NCBI GenBank assembly: GCA_007127655.1
Contig: SKYX01000301.1
Location: forward strand, 1-17,118
DNA: 17,118 bases
Reading direction: 5' to 3'
DNA from: Desulfonatronum sp.
GTDB lineage: Bacteria; Desulfobacterota; Desulfovibrionia; Desulfovibrionales; Desulfonatronaceae
Below the pieces are notes generated by a model. That model saw nothing but the letters and a program-made list of their open reading frames with translations, searched no databases and was not told the DNA's origin. Below are positions 6,933-14,831 of this stretch, in pieces (positions within the stretch are counted from its first letter, which is position 1; each line of letters starts with the position of its first letter). The translations under genes were made by a program, and so were the position numbers.

Positions 6933-7945
6933 CCAACACAACATCACCGATATATCCCCCCTTGCCCATAACCCCGGAGCAACCCTGGCTGGCCCCGCTG
7001 GCCGGTTTTTCAGACCTTCCCTTTCGCCTGCTTTGCCGGGAGCAGGGGTGCACAGCGGCCTGTACGGAAATGGTCAGCGCCAAGGGCCTGATCTTCAACA
7101 ACACGGCCACGCAACGCATCCTGACCACCAATTCCGAAGATAGCCCGCTGGTGGTTCAGGTCTACGGCCCGGACGCCCAGACCTTGGGCCAAGCCATGGA
7201 CCTCCTTCTGGAGCGAGGGGCCCACTACTTCGACCTCAACGCCGGCTGTTCCGTGCCCAAGGTGACCAAGACCGGCAGTGGAGCTGCGCTGCTTCGTGAG
7301 CCGGAGACCCTGACCCGCATCGTCGCGACCATGGTCGCCAAGGCCGGGGAAGGTCGGGTGGGCGTGAAACTGCGACTGGGCTGGCGACCAGGAGAGGACG
7401 TTCTGCCGGACCTGGCCAAGAGATTGGAAGATCTCGGCGTGGCTTGGCTGACCCTGCACCCACGCTGGGCCACTCAGGGATTTTCCGGACAGGCGGACTG
7501 GGATCGTCTGGCGAGACTGCGGGATCACATCACCGTGCCGATCATTGCCAGCGGCGACCTGTTCACGGCTGAGGACGCGTACCGCTGTCTGGAGCAAACC
7601 GGGGTCAATGGGGTGATGTTCGCCCGAGGGGCGCTGTGGGATCCGGCGATCTTCCGAAAATTTCTGTCCTTATACGAAAACGGACAACCCTTTCACGCCA
7701 CCCCGACGTACAGCCTGGACATCGTCCGCCGACACATGGAACTGGCCAGGGCGCATCTGGACGACCGCCGCGCCCTGCTGGCCATGCGCACCATCGCTCC
7801 GCGCTATCTGCGCCAATTCTCCGGGGCCAAGTCCCTGCGCACCCAACTGACCCAAATCGAATCCTGGACCCAGCTCGAAGCCTTGCTCGACGAAATCACC
7901 GTCGTGCTCAGCAAAACCGATATTTCCCACGAGGATGCGTCATGA
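6929..7945 (+). CDS. dusB: tRNA-dihydrouridine synthase, DusB type
   Basis: This FMN enzyme (338 aa) reduces specific uridines to dihydrouridine in the D-loop of tRNAs. The TIM-barrel motifs are in order: WLAPLAGFSDLPFRLLCREQG at the N-terminus, EMVSAKGL (about 47-54), and VVQVYGPDAQTLGQAM. The catalytic-cysteine region DLNAGCSVPKVTKTGSGAALL has C107, with Ala where the usual motif has Met (NMGC). Further motifs are VKLRLGW (K147, R149), LHPR (H177) in place of the usual VHGR, IIASGDL (about 206-211) and MFARGAL. The C-terminal helical tRNA-binding domain (about 245-330) is present. Length fits the family. Assignment to the DusB subgroup rather than another Dus clade is by overall look. It overlaps the gene before it and ispH after it (both ATGA), so it is read as part of the flagellar operon. 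Confidence 0.88.
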   Translation: MTNTTSPIYPPLPITPEQPWLAPLAGFSDLPFRLLCREQGCTAACTEMVSAKGLIFNNTATQRILTTNSEDSPLVVQVYGPDAQTLGQAMDLLLERGAHYFDLNAGCSVPKVTKTGSGAALLREPETLTRIVATMVAKAGEGRVGVKLRLGWRPGEDVLPDLAKRLEDLGVAWLTLHPRWATQGFSGQADWDRLARLRDHITVPIIASGDLFTAEDAYRCLEQTGVNGVMFARGALWDPAIFRKFLSLYENGQPFHATPTYSLDIVRRHMELARAHLDDRRALLAMRTIAPRYLRQFSGAKSLRTQLTQIESWTQLEALLDEITVVLSKTDISHEDAS

Positions 7946-8811
7946 ACATTATCTTGGCCCAAACCGCCGGCTTTTGCATGGGCGTGGACATGGCCTTGCG
8001 CAAACTGGACTCCCTGCTACACGGCCCAAACCAAAAATCCGAGGTCTGCACCCTCGGACCGATCATCCACAATCCCCAGGTTCTTCAGGAATACGCGGCC
8101 CAGGGCGTGGTTCAAATCAACGCCCCGGAAGCCCTGACCCCGGGCCAGTCCGTGGTCGTCCGAGCCCACGGCATTCCCCGAAACATCGAAGCCGCGCTGC
8201 AAACCAGAGGCGTGCATCTGGTCGACGCCACCTGTCCCAAGGTCAAGAAGGCTCAAGTGCTCATCGCCAGACAAGCGGCCCAGGGCCGCTTGATGATTCT
8301 TCTGGGCGAGGCGGACCATCCGGAAGTGCGCGGCCTGCTCAGCTATGCCGCCAACGGAGCCTGTGTCGTGGATTCGGAGGAGGGGCTTGAAGAACTGCTC
8401 CAGGATCGGCTCGGCCCCTGCTTTCTCGCGGCCCAGACCACCCAGGACCAGGAACTGTACGCCCGGATGGCCGAGCTGCTGCGCCGACGGCTTGATCCGG
8501 ACATTCCGGTCCTGGACACCATTTGCGCGGCAACCATGAATCGCCAGGAAGAAGCCCGTGTTATCGCCGGACAGGTCCAGGCCATGGTCGTGGTCGGCGG
8601 ACGCGAGAGCGGCAATACCCGGCGACTGGTCCAGGTGGCTGAACAGGCCGGCATCCCATGCCATCACGTGGAAGTCGCGGACGAGCTGCCCCTTGACCAG
8701 CTTCGGGACCTGAACACCATCGGCATCACCGCCGGCGCCTCCACGCCCAAAAACGTGATCCAGGCGGTTGTCCAACGCTTGAAAACCATGTTACCTTCAA
8801 ATCGTCCATGA
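7942..8811 (+). CDS. ispH: IspH (LytB), 4-hydroxy-3-methylbut-2-enyl diphosphate reductase
   Basis: IspH (289 aa) catalyses the last step of the MEP pathway, making IPP and DMAPP with an iron-sulfur cluster. The three cluster cysteines are present: C12 in AGFCMGV, C98 in DATCPKV and C195 in DTICAAT. The substrate residues also fit: H43 (IIHNPQV), H76 (RAHGIPR), H126 and E128 (DHPEV), S223/N225 (SGNTRRL) and S267 (GASTP). The start is the ATG that overlaps the dusB stop (ATGA). The frame is open further upstream, but the family always begins close to the first cysteine. Length is close to the 310-residue norm. The next gene, cheV, starts 28 bases downstream. An essential biosynthetic gene inside a motility operon is unusual in logic though not unknown. 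Confidence 0.96.
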   Translation: MNIILAQTAGFCMGVDMALRKLDSLLHGPNQKSEVCTLGPIIHNPQVLQEYAAQGVVQINAPEALTPGQSVVVRAHGIPRNIEAALQTRGVHLVDATCPKVKKAQVLIARQAAQGRLMILLGEADHPEVRGLLSYAANGACVVDSEEGLEELLQDRLGPCFLAAQTTQDQELYARMAELLRRRLDPDIPVLDTICAATMNRQEEARVIAGQVQAMVVVGGRESGNTRRLVQVAEQAGIPCHHVEVADELPLDQLRDLNTIGITAGASTPKNVIQAVVQRLKTMLPSNRP

Positions 8812-8820
8812 TCGATCCAA

Positions 8821-8842
8821 CCTCTAGAGGGAGAACACCGTG
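8821..8842 (+). promoter_or_regulatory. cheV ribosome binding site within a 10-bp palindrome
   Basis: The sequence CCTCTAGAGG at 8821-8830 is its own reverse complement, and its right arm runs into the purine-rich AGAGGGAG ribosome site, with the GTG start about seven bases further on. The strong ribosome site supports the GTG at 8840 as the start. The palindrome has no loop, so hairpin formation would be limited; a protein-binding or purely incidental role is equally possible. Confidence 0.55.
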
Positions 8843-9811
8843 AGCCAGAGCAATATTCTTTTGGAAGCCGGAACCAACGAACTCGAAGTCGTGGAGTTCA
8901 CCCTGCTGGAGCAACCTCCCGGCACAACGGAAGCCTACCATGGACACTACGCTGTGAACGTGGCCAAAGTATTGGAAATCATTCACATGCCCAAAGTCAC
9001 CGAAATGCCGCAGCTGTCCGACCCATCGGTGCTGGGCGCGTTCAATCTTCGCTCCTCCATTATTCCGCTGGTGGATCTCAGCATCTGGCTCGGCAAGACC
9101 AAGGCCCCTCCAGCAGAGGGCGAAGAGGAAGGGAAGGTCATCGTCACCGAGTTTAACGGCTTGGTCACGGCGTTCCTGGTTTCCGGGGTCAACCGCATCC
9201 ATCGGATCAACTGGGAAGAAGTCATGTCGCCGGGGGCGTACCTGGCCAGCTTCAGTTCGGACTGCATCACCGGCGTGATCCACCTGGAAGGCCGGATCGT
9301 CTTCGTGCTGGACCTGGAAAAAATCGTGGCCGACCTGAATCCCTCTATGGCATTGCGCCTGGATCTGGACTTCGAGGCCCACCGGGGCAAGGCCATGAAA
9401 GCTTTGATCGCCGACGACTCGTCACTGATCCGGAACATGCTCCGCGACCTTCTGGAAAAGGCCGGCTTCACCGTAGAAACGGCCTTTCACGGCCAGGAAC
9501 TCTGGGACCGTCTCCAGAAGCTGAACCACGTCGCCAAGGAACAGGGCCAGCAACTGACCGATCATGTTCAGATCGTGATCACGGACATCGAGATGCCCAC
9601 CATGGACGGCCTGACGCTGTGTAAAAAAATCAAGTCCGACCCGGACCTGGGTCGATTGCCGGTCATTCTGTTCTCTTCGCTGATCACGGACAAGCTGCGG
9701 CACAAGGGCGAAGCCGTGGGGGCGGACGACCAGATCTCCAAGCCCGAAGTCACGCAACTCGCCCGCCGGGCCCGGGCACTGATCGAGTCTCGATTGCAGG
9801 AAAGCGCGTAG
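8840..9811 (+). CDS. cheV: CheV, CheW-receiver chemotaxis coupling protein
   Basis: CheV (323 aa) couples chemoreceptors to CheA through a CheW domain and is tuned by phosphorylation of a fused receiver domain. The CheW-like domain covers about residues 15-175, with family stretches YAVNVAKVLEIIHMPKVTEMP, LGAFNLRSSIIPLVDL, NRIHRINWEEV and LEGRIVFVLDLEKIV. The receiver domain starts at about 186 (KALIADDSSLIRNML) with acidic D192-D193, phospho-acceptor D249 in TDIEMPTMDG, the S279/S280 region and K301 in SKPE. GTG start with a GAGGGAG ribosome site. It is the last gene of the plus-strand block and converges with the YdjM-type gene, with only eight bases between the two stops. No clear terminator is seen there. 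Confidence 0.96.
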   Translation: MSQSNILLEAGTNELEVVEFTLLEQPPGTTEAYHGHYAVNVAKVLEIIHMPKVTEMPQLSDPSVLGAFNLRSSIIPLVDLSIWLGKTKAPPAEGEEEGKVIVTEFNGLVTAFLVSGVNRIHRINWEEVMSPGAYLASFSSDCITGVIHLEGRIVFVLDLEKIVADLNPSMALRLDLDFEAHRGKAMKALIADDSSLIRNMLRDLLEKAGFTVETAFHGQELWDRLQKLNHVAKEQGQQLTDHVQIVITDIEMPTMDGLTLCKKIKSDPDLGRLPVILFSSLITDKLRHKGEAVGADDQISKPEVTQLARRARALIESRLQESA

Positions 9812-9819
9812 TTGCGGAA

Positions 9820-10269
9820 TCAGAATGTTCTGTCCAAAACCAGATGTGAGCAGTAACCAGTGACCGAGGCGAGATAGAAGGGCAGGACCGAGGCGAAAGA
9901 GCGGTCGTAGAAGACCATGGGCAGGATGATGATCGGCAGGGGAACCAGGAGCATGGCCCACCAACTGTGGGTCCAGCCTCGATGATGCCCTACGGCCGGA
10001 AGCAGGGCGCAGAACCCCAGCACCGCGGCCAGCCGGAACCGTCCCTGGATCATCAGCACGAGGTAGACCAACAACAAGGCCCCGTAGAACAGCACGCGGC
10101 CCTTGGAATCCGTATCCACATCCGGAAACAGGGCGCTGAGCAACACAATCAGGGCCAAAAACAACAAGGTCTGCTGATCCGGCTGGTACACGCCCAGCCA
10201 GAGTACCGTCGTCAGAACCAAACCAAAAAAAAGCGCACCCCCGAACAGGTGCGCCTTGAAACCGGGCAT
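9820..10269 (-). CDS. YdjM-type membrane-bound metal-dependent hydrolase (DUF457 family)
   Basis: A 149-residue inner-membrane protein with about four hydrophobic segments. The conserved metal-site pattern of the YdjM/DUF457 group is visible: H7 in FKAHLFGG, acidic FPDVDTDSKGR with D50, D52 and D54, the HHRGWTHS motif (95-102) and GYCSHLVLD near the C-terminus (H142, D146). Enzymatic activity of this family is presumed from these residues and has not been matched to a known substrate; YdjM in E. coli is under SOS control, but no LexA-like site is evident here. The start has a GGGAG ribosome site. It lies 14 bases downstream of the SufB/D-type gene and is probably co-transcribed with it, which may reflect position rather than function. 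Confidence 0.85.
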   Translation of the reverse strand: MPGFKAHLFGGALFFGLVLTTVLWLGVYQPDQQTLLFLALIVLLSALFPDVDTDSKGRVLFYGALLLVYLVLMIQGRFRLAAVLGFCALLPAVGHHRGWTHSWWAMLLVPLPIIILPMVFYDRSFASVLPFYLASVTGYCSHLVLDRTF

Positions 10270-10283
10270 TTCTTCACTCCCGT

Positions 10284-11483
10284 CTAGAACATGTCTTTTT
10301 CGGACTCCTGAATCGTCTTGTCGATGGTCTGGCGCAGCTTTTCAGGCAGGCCCATGATTTCCACGTTCAGAAAGCCGCGGACAATGGTGGACGTGGCTTC
10401 GTCCTCGTCCAGTCCTCGGGCCATCAGATATTCGATTTCTTCCTGGGCGATCTTGCCCACTGCCGCTTCGTGGGACAGTTCCACGCCGGAAACCGTGCCT
10501 TCCAGTTCCGGAATGGCGTGAATGATCCCGTTGCCCAGGATCAGCCCCTTGCATTCCAGATGCCCCTTGGCCGGGACGTGGCTGCCGATAATATGTCCCC
10601 GGGCGATGATCTTGCCCCCGGTGGTGATGGTCCGGGAAATGATTTCCCCACGGGTTTCCGGTGCGTTCAGGTAGATCCGGTTGCCCGTGTCCACCAGCGA
10701 GCCGGTGGGGGCGACGATCACCGAGTTGAACCGGGCCACGGCCCTGGGACCGTTCAGATAGATGGACGGATAGGACTGCACGGATTCCACGGGCTTGAGC
10801 AGGACGTAATTGCTTTGAAACTCCCCGTCCTCCTCCACCACGCCCACGGTGCGCGGCCGGACCATGACCTTCTCGCCCCAGTTGTGGATCATGGTGAAGG
10901 TCAACTTTCCGCCCTTTTTCACGTAAAACTCAGAAATCCCCAGATGCAGGGCGGATTGTTGGTCGTGGGCCGTGGCGCATCCGGTGATCACGTGCAACTC
11001 CGCGCCCTCTTCCACAACGATGATATTGTGGACGTTCTGGGCCACGGCTTCGCCCTTGATGAACAGACAGGACTGAACCGGCTCCGCGATCTTCATCCCG
11101 GCCTTGGCCCGCATGAAATAGCCGCCCTGCAACTGCTCACGGGCGGCCATCCGCGTGAAATCGTCCTGATCCGGTTTCACGGCATTCCAGAAATACTCCG
11201 GCAAACCGTCGTATCGCCGCAGTGCCTCGGTGATGTCCAGAATTTCAACGTTGGGGTCGCAGGTGTCGCAGTGGACGCTTTTGTCGTCCACCTGAAGATA
11301 CGAACCGCCTCGGCCAGCCATATCCAGGTCTACGCCGGACATGAGCAGGCGCTCCTTGTCCTCTGGAGTCAGGGAGCGGATGTCCGCAATTCCAGCGCCC
11401 TTTCCGGAAAACGCGAATCTGGAGACGTCGGCCTGGGGAATATTTTGAGTGGCGCCCTGAGGCTTGCCGGCTAATTCAGACAT
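10284..11483 (-). CDS. SufB/SufD-type Fe-S assembly scaffold protein (minimal SUF)
   Basis: With SufC, this 399-residue beta-helix protein forms the scaffold for iron-sulfur cluster assembly. Family features include VVEEGAELHVITGC, a long run of beta-helix repeats, VDTGNRIYLNAPETRGEIISR, GHLECKGLIL with C311, and ELSHEAAVGKI with H338 followed by the helical C-terminus. C311 and H338 sit where the assembly residues of SufB and SufD lie. The N-terminal CDTC (72-75) is an extra cysteine pair. It is shorter than SufB (about 470-495) and is the only scaffold gene here, so it probably forms a homodimer with SufC, as in the minimal SMS system. Start: the ATG with an AAGGAG ribosome site, overlapping sufC by 13 bases; a longer upstream frame has no such site. 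Confidence 0.88.
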   Translation of the reverse strand: MSELAGKPQGATQNIPQADVSRFAFSGKGAGIADIRSLTPEDKERLLMSGVDLDMAGRGGSYLQVDDKSVHCDTCDPNVEILDITEALRRYDGLPEYFWNAVKPDQDDFTRMAAREQLQGGYFMRAKAGMKIAEPVQSCLFIKGEAVAQNVHNIIVVEEGAELHVITGCATAHDQQSALHLGISEFYVKKGGKLTFTMIHNWGEKVMVRPRTVGVVEEDGEFQSNYVLLKPVESVQSYPSIYLNGPRAVARFNSVIVAPTGSLVDTGNRIYLNAPETRGEIISRTITTGGKIIARGHIIGSHVPAKGHLECKGLILGNGIIHAIPELEGTVSGVELSHEAAVGKIAQEEIEYLMARGLDEDEATSTIVRGFLNVEIMGLPEKLRQTIDKTIQESEKDMF

Positions 11484-12235
11484 CGTACGCACTCCTTGTA
11501 GCCGAATTTCCCGATATGTTCCAAAATCACGCGCGGGTTGGCCTGGCAGCACAATACGCCCTTATGGAGCACCTGGCCCCGGTCCGCGTGAATGTAGTCC
11601 AAAATGTATCCGGTATGGGTGATGATCAGCCCCGAGGTCTCCCGTTTGGCTCGCAGGTCCTTCATGCTCTGGTCCGGCTTGGGCTCCTGGGAGCCGTTGA
11701 GCAGTTCCCGCACCGTGTTCCCGATCAAGGCCATGTTTTCCAGATCCACCCCGGACTCCGGCTCGTCGAAAAGCAGCAGGGAAGGCTTCTGGGCCATCAG
11801 CTGCAGCAACTCGGAACGCTTGATTTCGCCCCCGGAAAACCCGGCATTGATATCCCGCTCCAGAAACTGGTCGAAATTGACCTTGCGGGCCAGGGCTTCC
11901 ACATCCACATCCCGTTGGCGGTGATGGGCGCACATGCTCACAAGGTGGCGTGTCTTCAGGCCGTGAATCGTCGGTGGCCGCTGAAAAGACATGCCGATGC
12001 CCAACTTGGCGCGCTCGTAAATCGGAGCATGGGTGATGTCGTGCCCCCGAAAGGTGATTTTCCCGCCAGTGACTGTATAGTTCGCGAAGCCCATCAACGT
12101 CATCAGCAATGACGTCTTGCCCGAACCGTTGGGCCCGAACAGAATGAACGTCTCCCCTTCCTTGATTTCCAGGCTGACGCCCTTGAGCACTTCCTGGCCG
12201 TCAATGGAAACCCGAAGATCCTCGATCAACAACAT
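11471..12235 (-). CDS. sufC: SufC, ABC-type ATPase of Fe-S cluster assembly
   Basis: SufC (254 aa) is the cytosolic ATPase that drives conformational change in the SufB/D scaffold. Visible motifs are Walker A GPNGSGKTS (34-42), Q-loop around Q85 in GMSFQRPPTIHGL, signature FSGGEIKRSELLQL (133-146), Walker B LLLFDEPESGVDLEN (153-167) and the H-loop H207 in IITHTG. The signature FSGGE(I/K)KR and the PESGVD motif separate SufC from transporter ATPases. The chosen ATG has an AGGAGAGGA ribosome site, and the frame upstream of it encodes unlikely protein. The C-terminus carries CVRC (249-252), with a CC pair at 229-230. It is first in the minus-strand suf operon. The sulfur donor genes sufS/sufE/sufU and a Rrf2 regulator are not nearby. 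Confidence 0.94.
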   Translation of the reverse strand: MLLIEDLRVSIDGQEVLKGVSLEIKEGETFILFGPNGSGKTSLLMTLMGFANYTVTGGKITFRGHDITHAPIYERAKLGIGMSFQRPPTIHGLKTRHLVSMCAHHRQRDVDVEALARKVNFDQFLERDINAGFSGGEIKRSELLQLMAQKPSLLLFDEPESGVDLENMALIGNTVRELLNGSQEPKPDQSMKDLRAKRETSGLIITHTGYILDYIHADRGQVLHKGVLCCQANPRVILEHIGKFGYKECVRCLN

Positions 12236-12274
12236 ACGCTTTTCCTCTCCTGCAAGTAGGTGACAACCGCCCAA

Positions 12275-12330
12275 ACATCGTATGCCCATCCCCCACCCAA
12301 GTCCAGTTGCCCCGGCAATCGAAACTCCGG
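12275..12330 (-). promoter_or_regulatory. Possible promoter of the suf operon
   Basis: On the minus strand, a CTGGAC box (4 of 6 with the -35 consensus) and TACGAT (4 of 6 with the -10 consensus) are separated by 18 bases and lie about 40-70 bases before the sufC ATG. The match is by eye and weak. No IscR-type or SufR-type operator could be recognised. Confidence 0.3.
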
Positions 12331-12371
12331 AAGAAAAAAAAGCCGAAAGCAGGCGCACCTGAAAAAACATC

Positions 12372-12400
12372 TTGCCAACGAAGAGGGTTTCACATAAAGA
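12372..12400 (+). promoter_or_regulatory. Probable promoter of the tRNA-Val gene
   Basis: TTGCCA (12372-12377) and TAAAGA (12395-12400) are 17 bases apart, and the mature tRNA starts eight bases after the second box, a typical layout for a single tRNA gene. The -10 match is only partial. Confidence 0.45.
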
Positions 12401-12407
12401 AAAACGT

Positions 12408-12480
<73 letters not shown>

Positions 12481-12494
12481 CCACCAAAATTAAA

Positions 12495-12529
12495 AGAATC
12501 TCGGTCGCTTAGGCCGGGATTTTTTTTTG
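12495..12529 (+). terminator. Rho-independent terminator of the tRNA-Val gene
   Basis: A stem of about ten pairs (12497-12506 with 12512-12521, including G-U pairs) with a five-base loop GCTTA is followed by a run of T to 12528. It lies 12 bases after the CCA end. Confidence 0.85.
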
Positions 12530-12793
12530 TTTCTATCCGGACCAAAAAACGTGCTGGATAGTAATTGGGTCGAAATTGATGATTTCCCGGCTGTGGAGTA
12601 CTTACTTTTTCATGTCAAACGAAAGATCACTTACCCCGTGCAAAGGCTTGACTGGCATCTACACCCGCGCCCCAAAAAATGGCGATATTGCTTACTCCTA
12701 TTCTCGAATCATTTGTAGGATGATTCAATTGCGGACCATGGAAGAACCTTCCGACAAAAGTAACCACCCAAAGTACAATTATAGTCATTCCAC
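12530..12793. other. Gene-poor stretch at the island edge, with a possible integrase N-terminal remnant
   Basis: No convincing complete gene is seen in these 264 bases, which are clearly lower in GC than the flanks. One plus-strand fragment, from an ATG at 12612, reads MSNERSLTPCKGLTGIYTRA and continues for about 30 residues. The piece GLTGIYTRAPKNGDIAY faintly recalls the N-terminal DNA-binding start of tyrosine recombinases that sit next to tRNA genes. The similarity is too short to call a gene. Confidence 0.3.
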
Positions 12794-13876
12794 ATGGCCT
12801 TCCGCTTCTTCCGCCGCTTTCGTGTTGCACCCAGCATCACGATGAACCTGAGCAAGTCCGGTCCTTCGCTGTCCTTTGGCCCGCGTGGCGCGAAGATGCC
12901 CCTTGGTTCCAAGGGAATGCGTCGGACGCTGAGGCTGCCGGGGACCGGGTTCTTCTATACCGAGCATTCGCCCTATTCCTCTTCATCGGGAAGACGGCGC
13001 GGCGCTCCATCACGTGCTGGGCAAACGCATGTCCCTGTCGAGGACCGGCTGAATCTGGGATTTTTCAAGCGCCTGATCACGCCCAGAGACGAACGGGCTT
13101 TCGTGGATGGGTTGAAGGCCTTTGTCCAGGGACGCGAAGGGTGCGCCCTTAAACAGTTCAGGACTTCCCTGGTTCTGGCGGATTCCGCGTTCTGGCCGGT
13201 ATTTTTTGGCTTTGAAGAAGTCGCGCTTCCAGGAAGCATTGGAGGCTTTTGAGCTAGGCCGATCAGCGTCACGGTTCGTTGGGCAGGTTATTTGGCAAAT
13301 ACGGGGTCCATGTGGAGTTGGTTCTGCCCATCACCAGAGAACTTGACGCTCACATCGGCCCGTGTCGCTGGGGTTTGCTCCTGGGCATGGCCGAGGCATA
13401 CCAAACGTTGGATGAGCATCTTCGGGCCGCCGAGACGCTGATGGAACTGCGGGACATGCTGCCTGACGACATTGTGGTCAAGGCGTCCCTGGCCGAACTT
13501 CTCCTGGATAGCCCGTCCTGACGACCCCATGACCTCCCTTGAAATCGTGCGCATTGCCGATGACGTGAGCAACGAATCAGCGGCACATGCCGCGTTGATG
13601 CTCTCCAAGGCCAAGGCCCTGCGTGCCCAGGGCCTGCATACCGCTGCCAGGGATACACTGACGGCGGCTTTGCGCCGGACCAAGGATCGTAGCCGGGATT
13701 TGCTGTTGGCGCTGCGCTATGAGCGGGCTTTAGTGTATGCGGGGTTGAACCAGCACATGCGGTCACTTACGGAGCCTGAGAAGGTCTCTGCCCAGGATGC
13801 GGAGTATGAGGATGTGGGTAAGATGTGGGGGTTGTCCGTTAGGTTTACGCTTTTGGGAGGGAGCGGTCAGCGATGA
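12794..13876 (+). pseudogene. DUF4236 domain-TPR protein, broken by three frameshifts
   Basis: The N-terminus (MAFRFFRRFRVAPSITMNLS, then KSGPSLSFGPRGAKMPLG and LPGTGFFYTEH) is the DUF4236 domain, a small beta-rich domain of unknown function. The rest reads as a helical repeat protein with TPR-like pieces (FQEALEAFELG; WGLLLGMAEAYQTLDEHLRAAETLMEL; HAALMLSKAKALRAQGLHTAARDTLTAAL). It can only be followed by changing frame three times: near a T6 run at about 13,202-13,207, near 13,265-13,280 and near 13,515. Each shift is equivalent to one extra base, so the net change is three and the last frame equals the first. The open pieces are 12794-13252, about 13,205-13,275, 13279-13521 and about 13,515-13876. 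The intact gene would encode about 360 residues. The stop overlaps the ATG of the WYL gene (ATGA), so the two once formed an operon. Sequencing error cannot be fully excluded, but the neighbour is also broken. Confidence 0.75.
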
Positions 13877-14780
13877 GCGAATTGCAGCAAATGGACCGGA
13901 TTCTCTGGTTTGACCAGCAAACTCGGGCAGAGCGGTTTCCCAATGCCCGGACCTTGGTCGAATAGTTCGAGGTTTCCACCAAGACGGTTCAGCGGTCCGT
14001 CAATTTTATCCGCGACCGGTTGCATGCCCCGATGAAGTCCGATTCGGGCCAACGTGTTTTTTTCTATCGCGAAGCCGATTTCGTTCTGAGCGTTGCCAGG
14101 TTCAACGAGGAAGACATTCTGGTCCTGCTACTTGCCCGCAAGCTGCTCTCTTCCAGCATTGGCGGCCCGGCGAGAGCATGGCGGTGAACGGTCTTGAACA
14201 CTCCCTGGCCAAGGCCCTGGAAGGCCGGTGCCTGAGTGTCCAGCGCATCGAAGAAGGTTTTCCGCTCTGGCCCGGCCACCGACCCGCCCAGGACCACATC
14301 TTTCGGCTCATTCCTTCGTCTGCTGAAAACCAGGAGCCTTTGCTTTTCCTATCATACCGCCGCCATGAAAAAAGCGTGGAGTGCACGGTCCAGCCGCACC
14401 ATTTTCAGCACTATATGGGTTCCTGGCTACTCATTGCCTGGTGCGAGTTGCGTGAAGGATGGCGTAAGTTGTATCTTTGCCGCATGGACGCCGTGCGGAT
14501 TCTGGACACGACGTTCGTCCCCAGCCCCAGACAGGAATGGGGGCACCACGTGGAAGGCGCGTTCGGCATCTACCAGGGCAAGAAAACCTGCGAAGTACGG
14601 TTATTGTTCAGCCCGTTCATGTCCCGCTATATTGAGGAGCAGCAAGAGCAGCTTTATGCAATACAGGCCGGTTGCTGCATCTTTTTCTATCTTTGTTATT
14701 ACGTGGACTATGGGCATTATATGTGTACTAGCTTTAAAATGTTTTTGGTATCATTTTTTTGTTGCTCAAAAAATGCATAA
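13873..14780 (+). pseudogene. WYL-domain transcriptional regulator, disrupted and C-terminally truncated
   Basis: The N-terminal HTH (MDRILWFDQQTRAERFPNAR, then FEVSTKTVQRSVNFIRDRLHAPM) and the WYL core (LLFLSYRRHEKSVECTVQPHHF, GSWLLIAWCELREGWRKLYLCRMDAVRIL, VRLLFSPFMSRYI) mark a YafY/PafC-type regulator that binds DNA and senses a ligand through its WYL domain. Three defects are seen. An in-frame TAG at 13963-13965 (codon 31) lies within the HTH. A frameshift near 14,160 moves the WYL part into another frame (open from 14178). Family similarity then stops at about 14,645, and the frame runs through unrelated AT-rich DNA to a stop at 14,780. The usual C-terminal domain is missing. The start overlaps the DUF4236-TPR gene. 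Such regulators are often found beside defence or mobile genes, which cannot be shown here. Confidence 0.8.
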
Positions 14781-14831
14781 TAATTGCGAAATGCAAGAAT
14801 AATTAAGAACTACTTTTATAATGTTTTTCAG

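Noticed and set aside
7636..7941. Upstream extension of the ispH frame
   Set aside because: It runs inside dusB, and IspH family proteins start a few residues before the first cluster cysteine, which fits the ATG at 7942.
9822..9833. CAGAA-TG-TTCTG inverted repeat between cheV and the YdjM-type gene
   Set aside because: The arms are only five bases with a two-base loop and no T-run, and it lies in coding sequence, so it was not called as a terminator.
10470..11474. Long plus-strand frame opposite the SufB/D-type gene
   Set aside because: It is the antisense of a clearly identified gene and has no recognisable motif.
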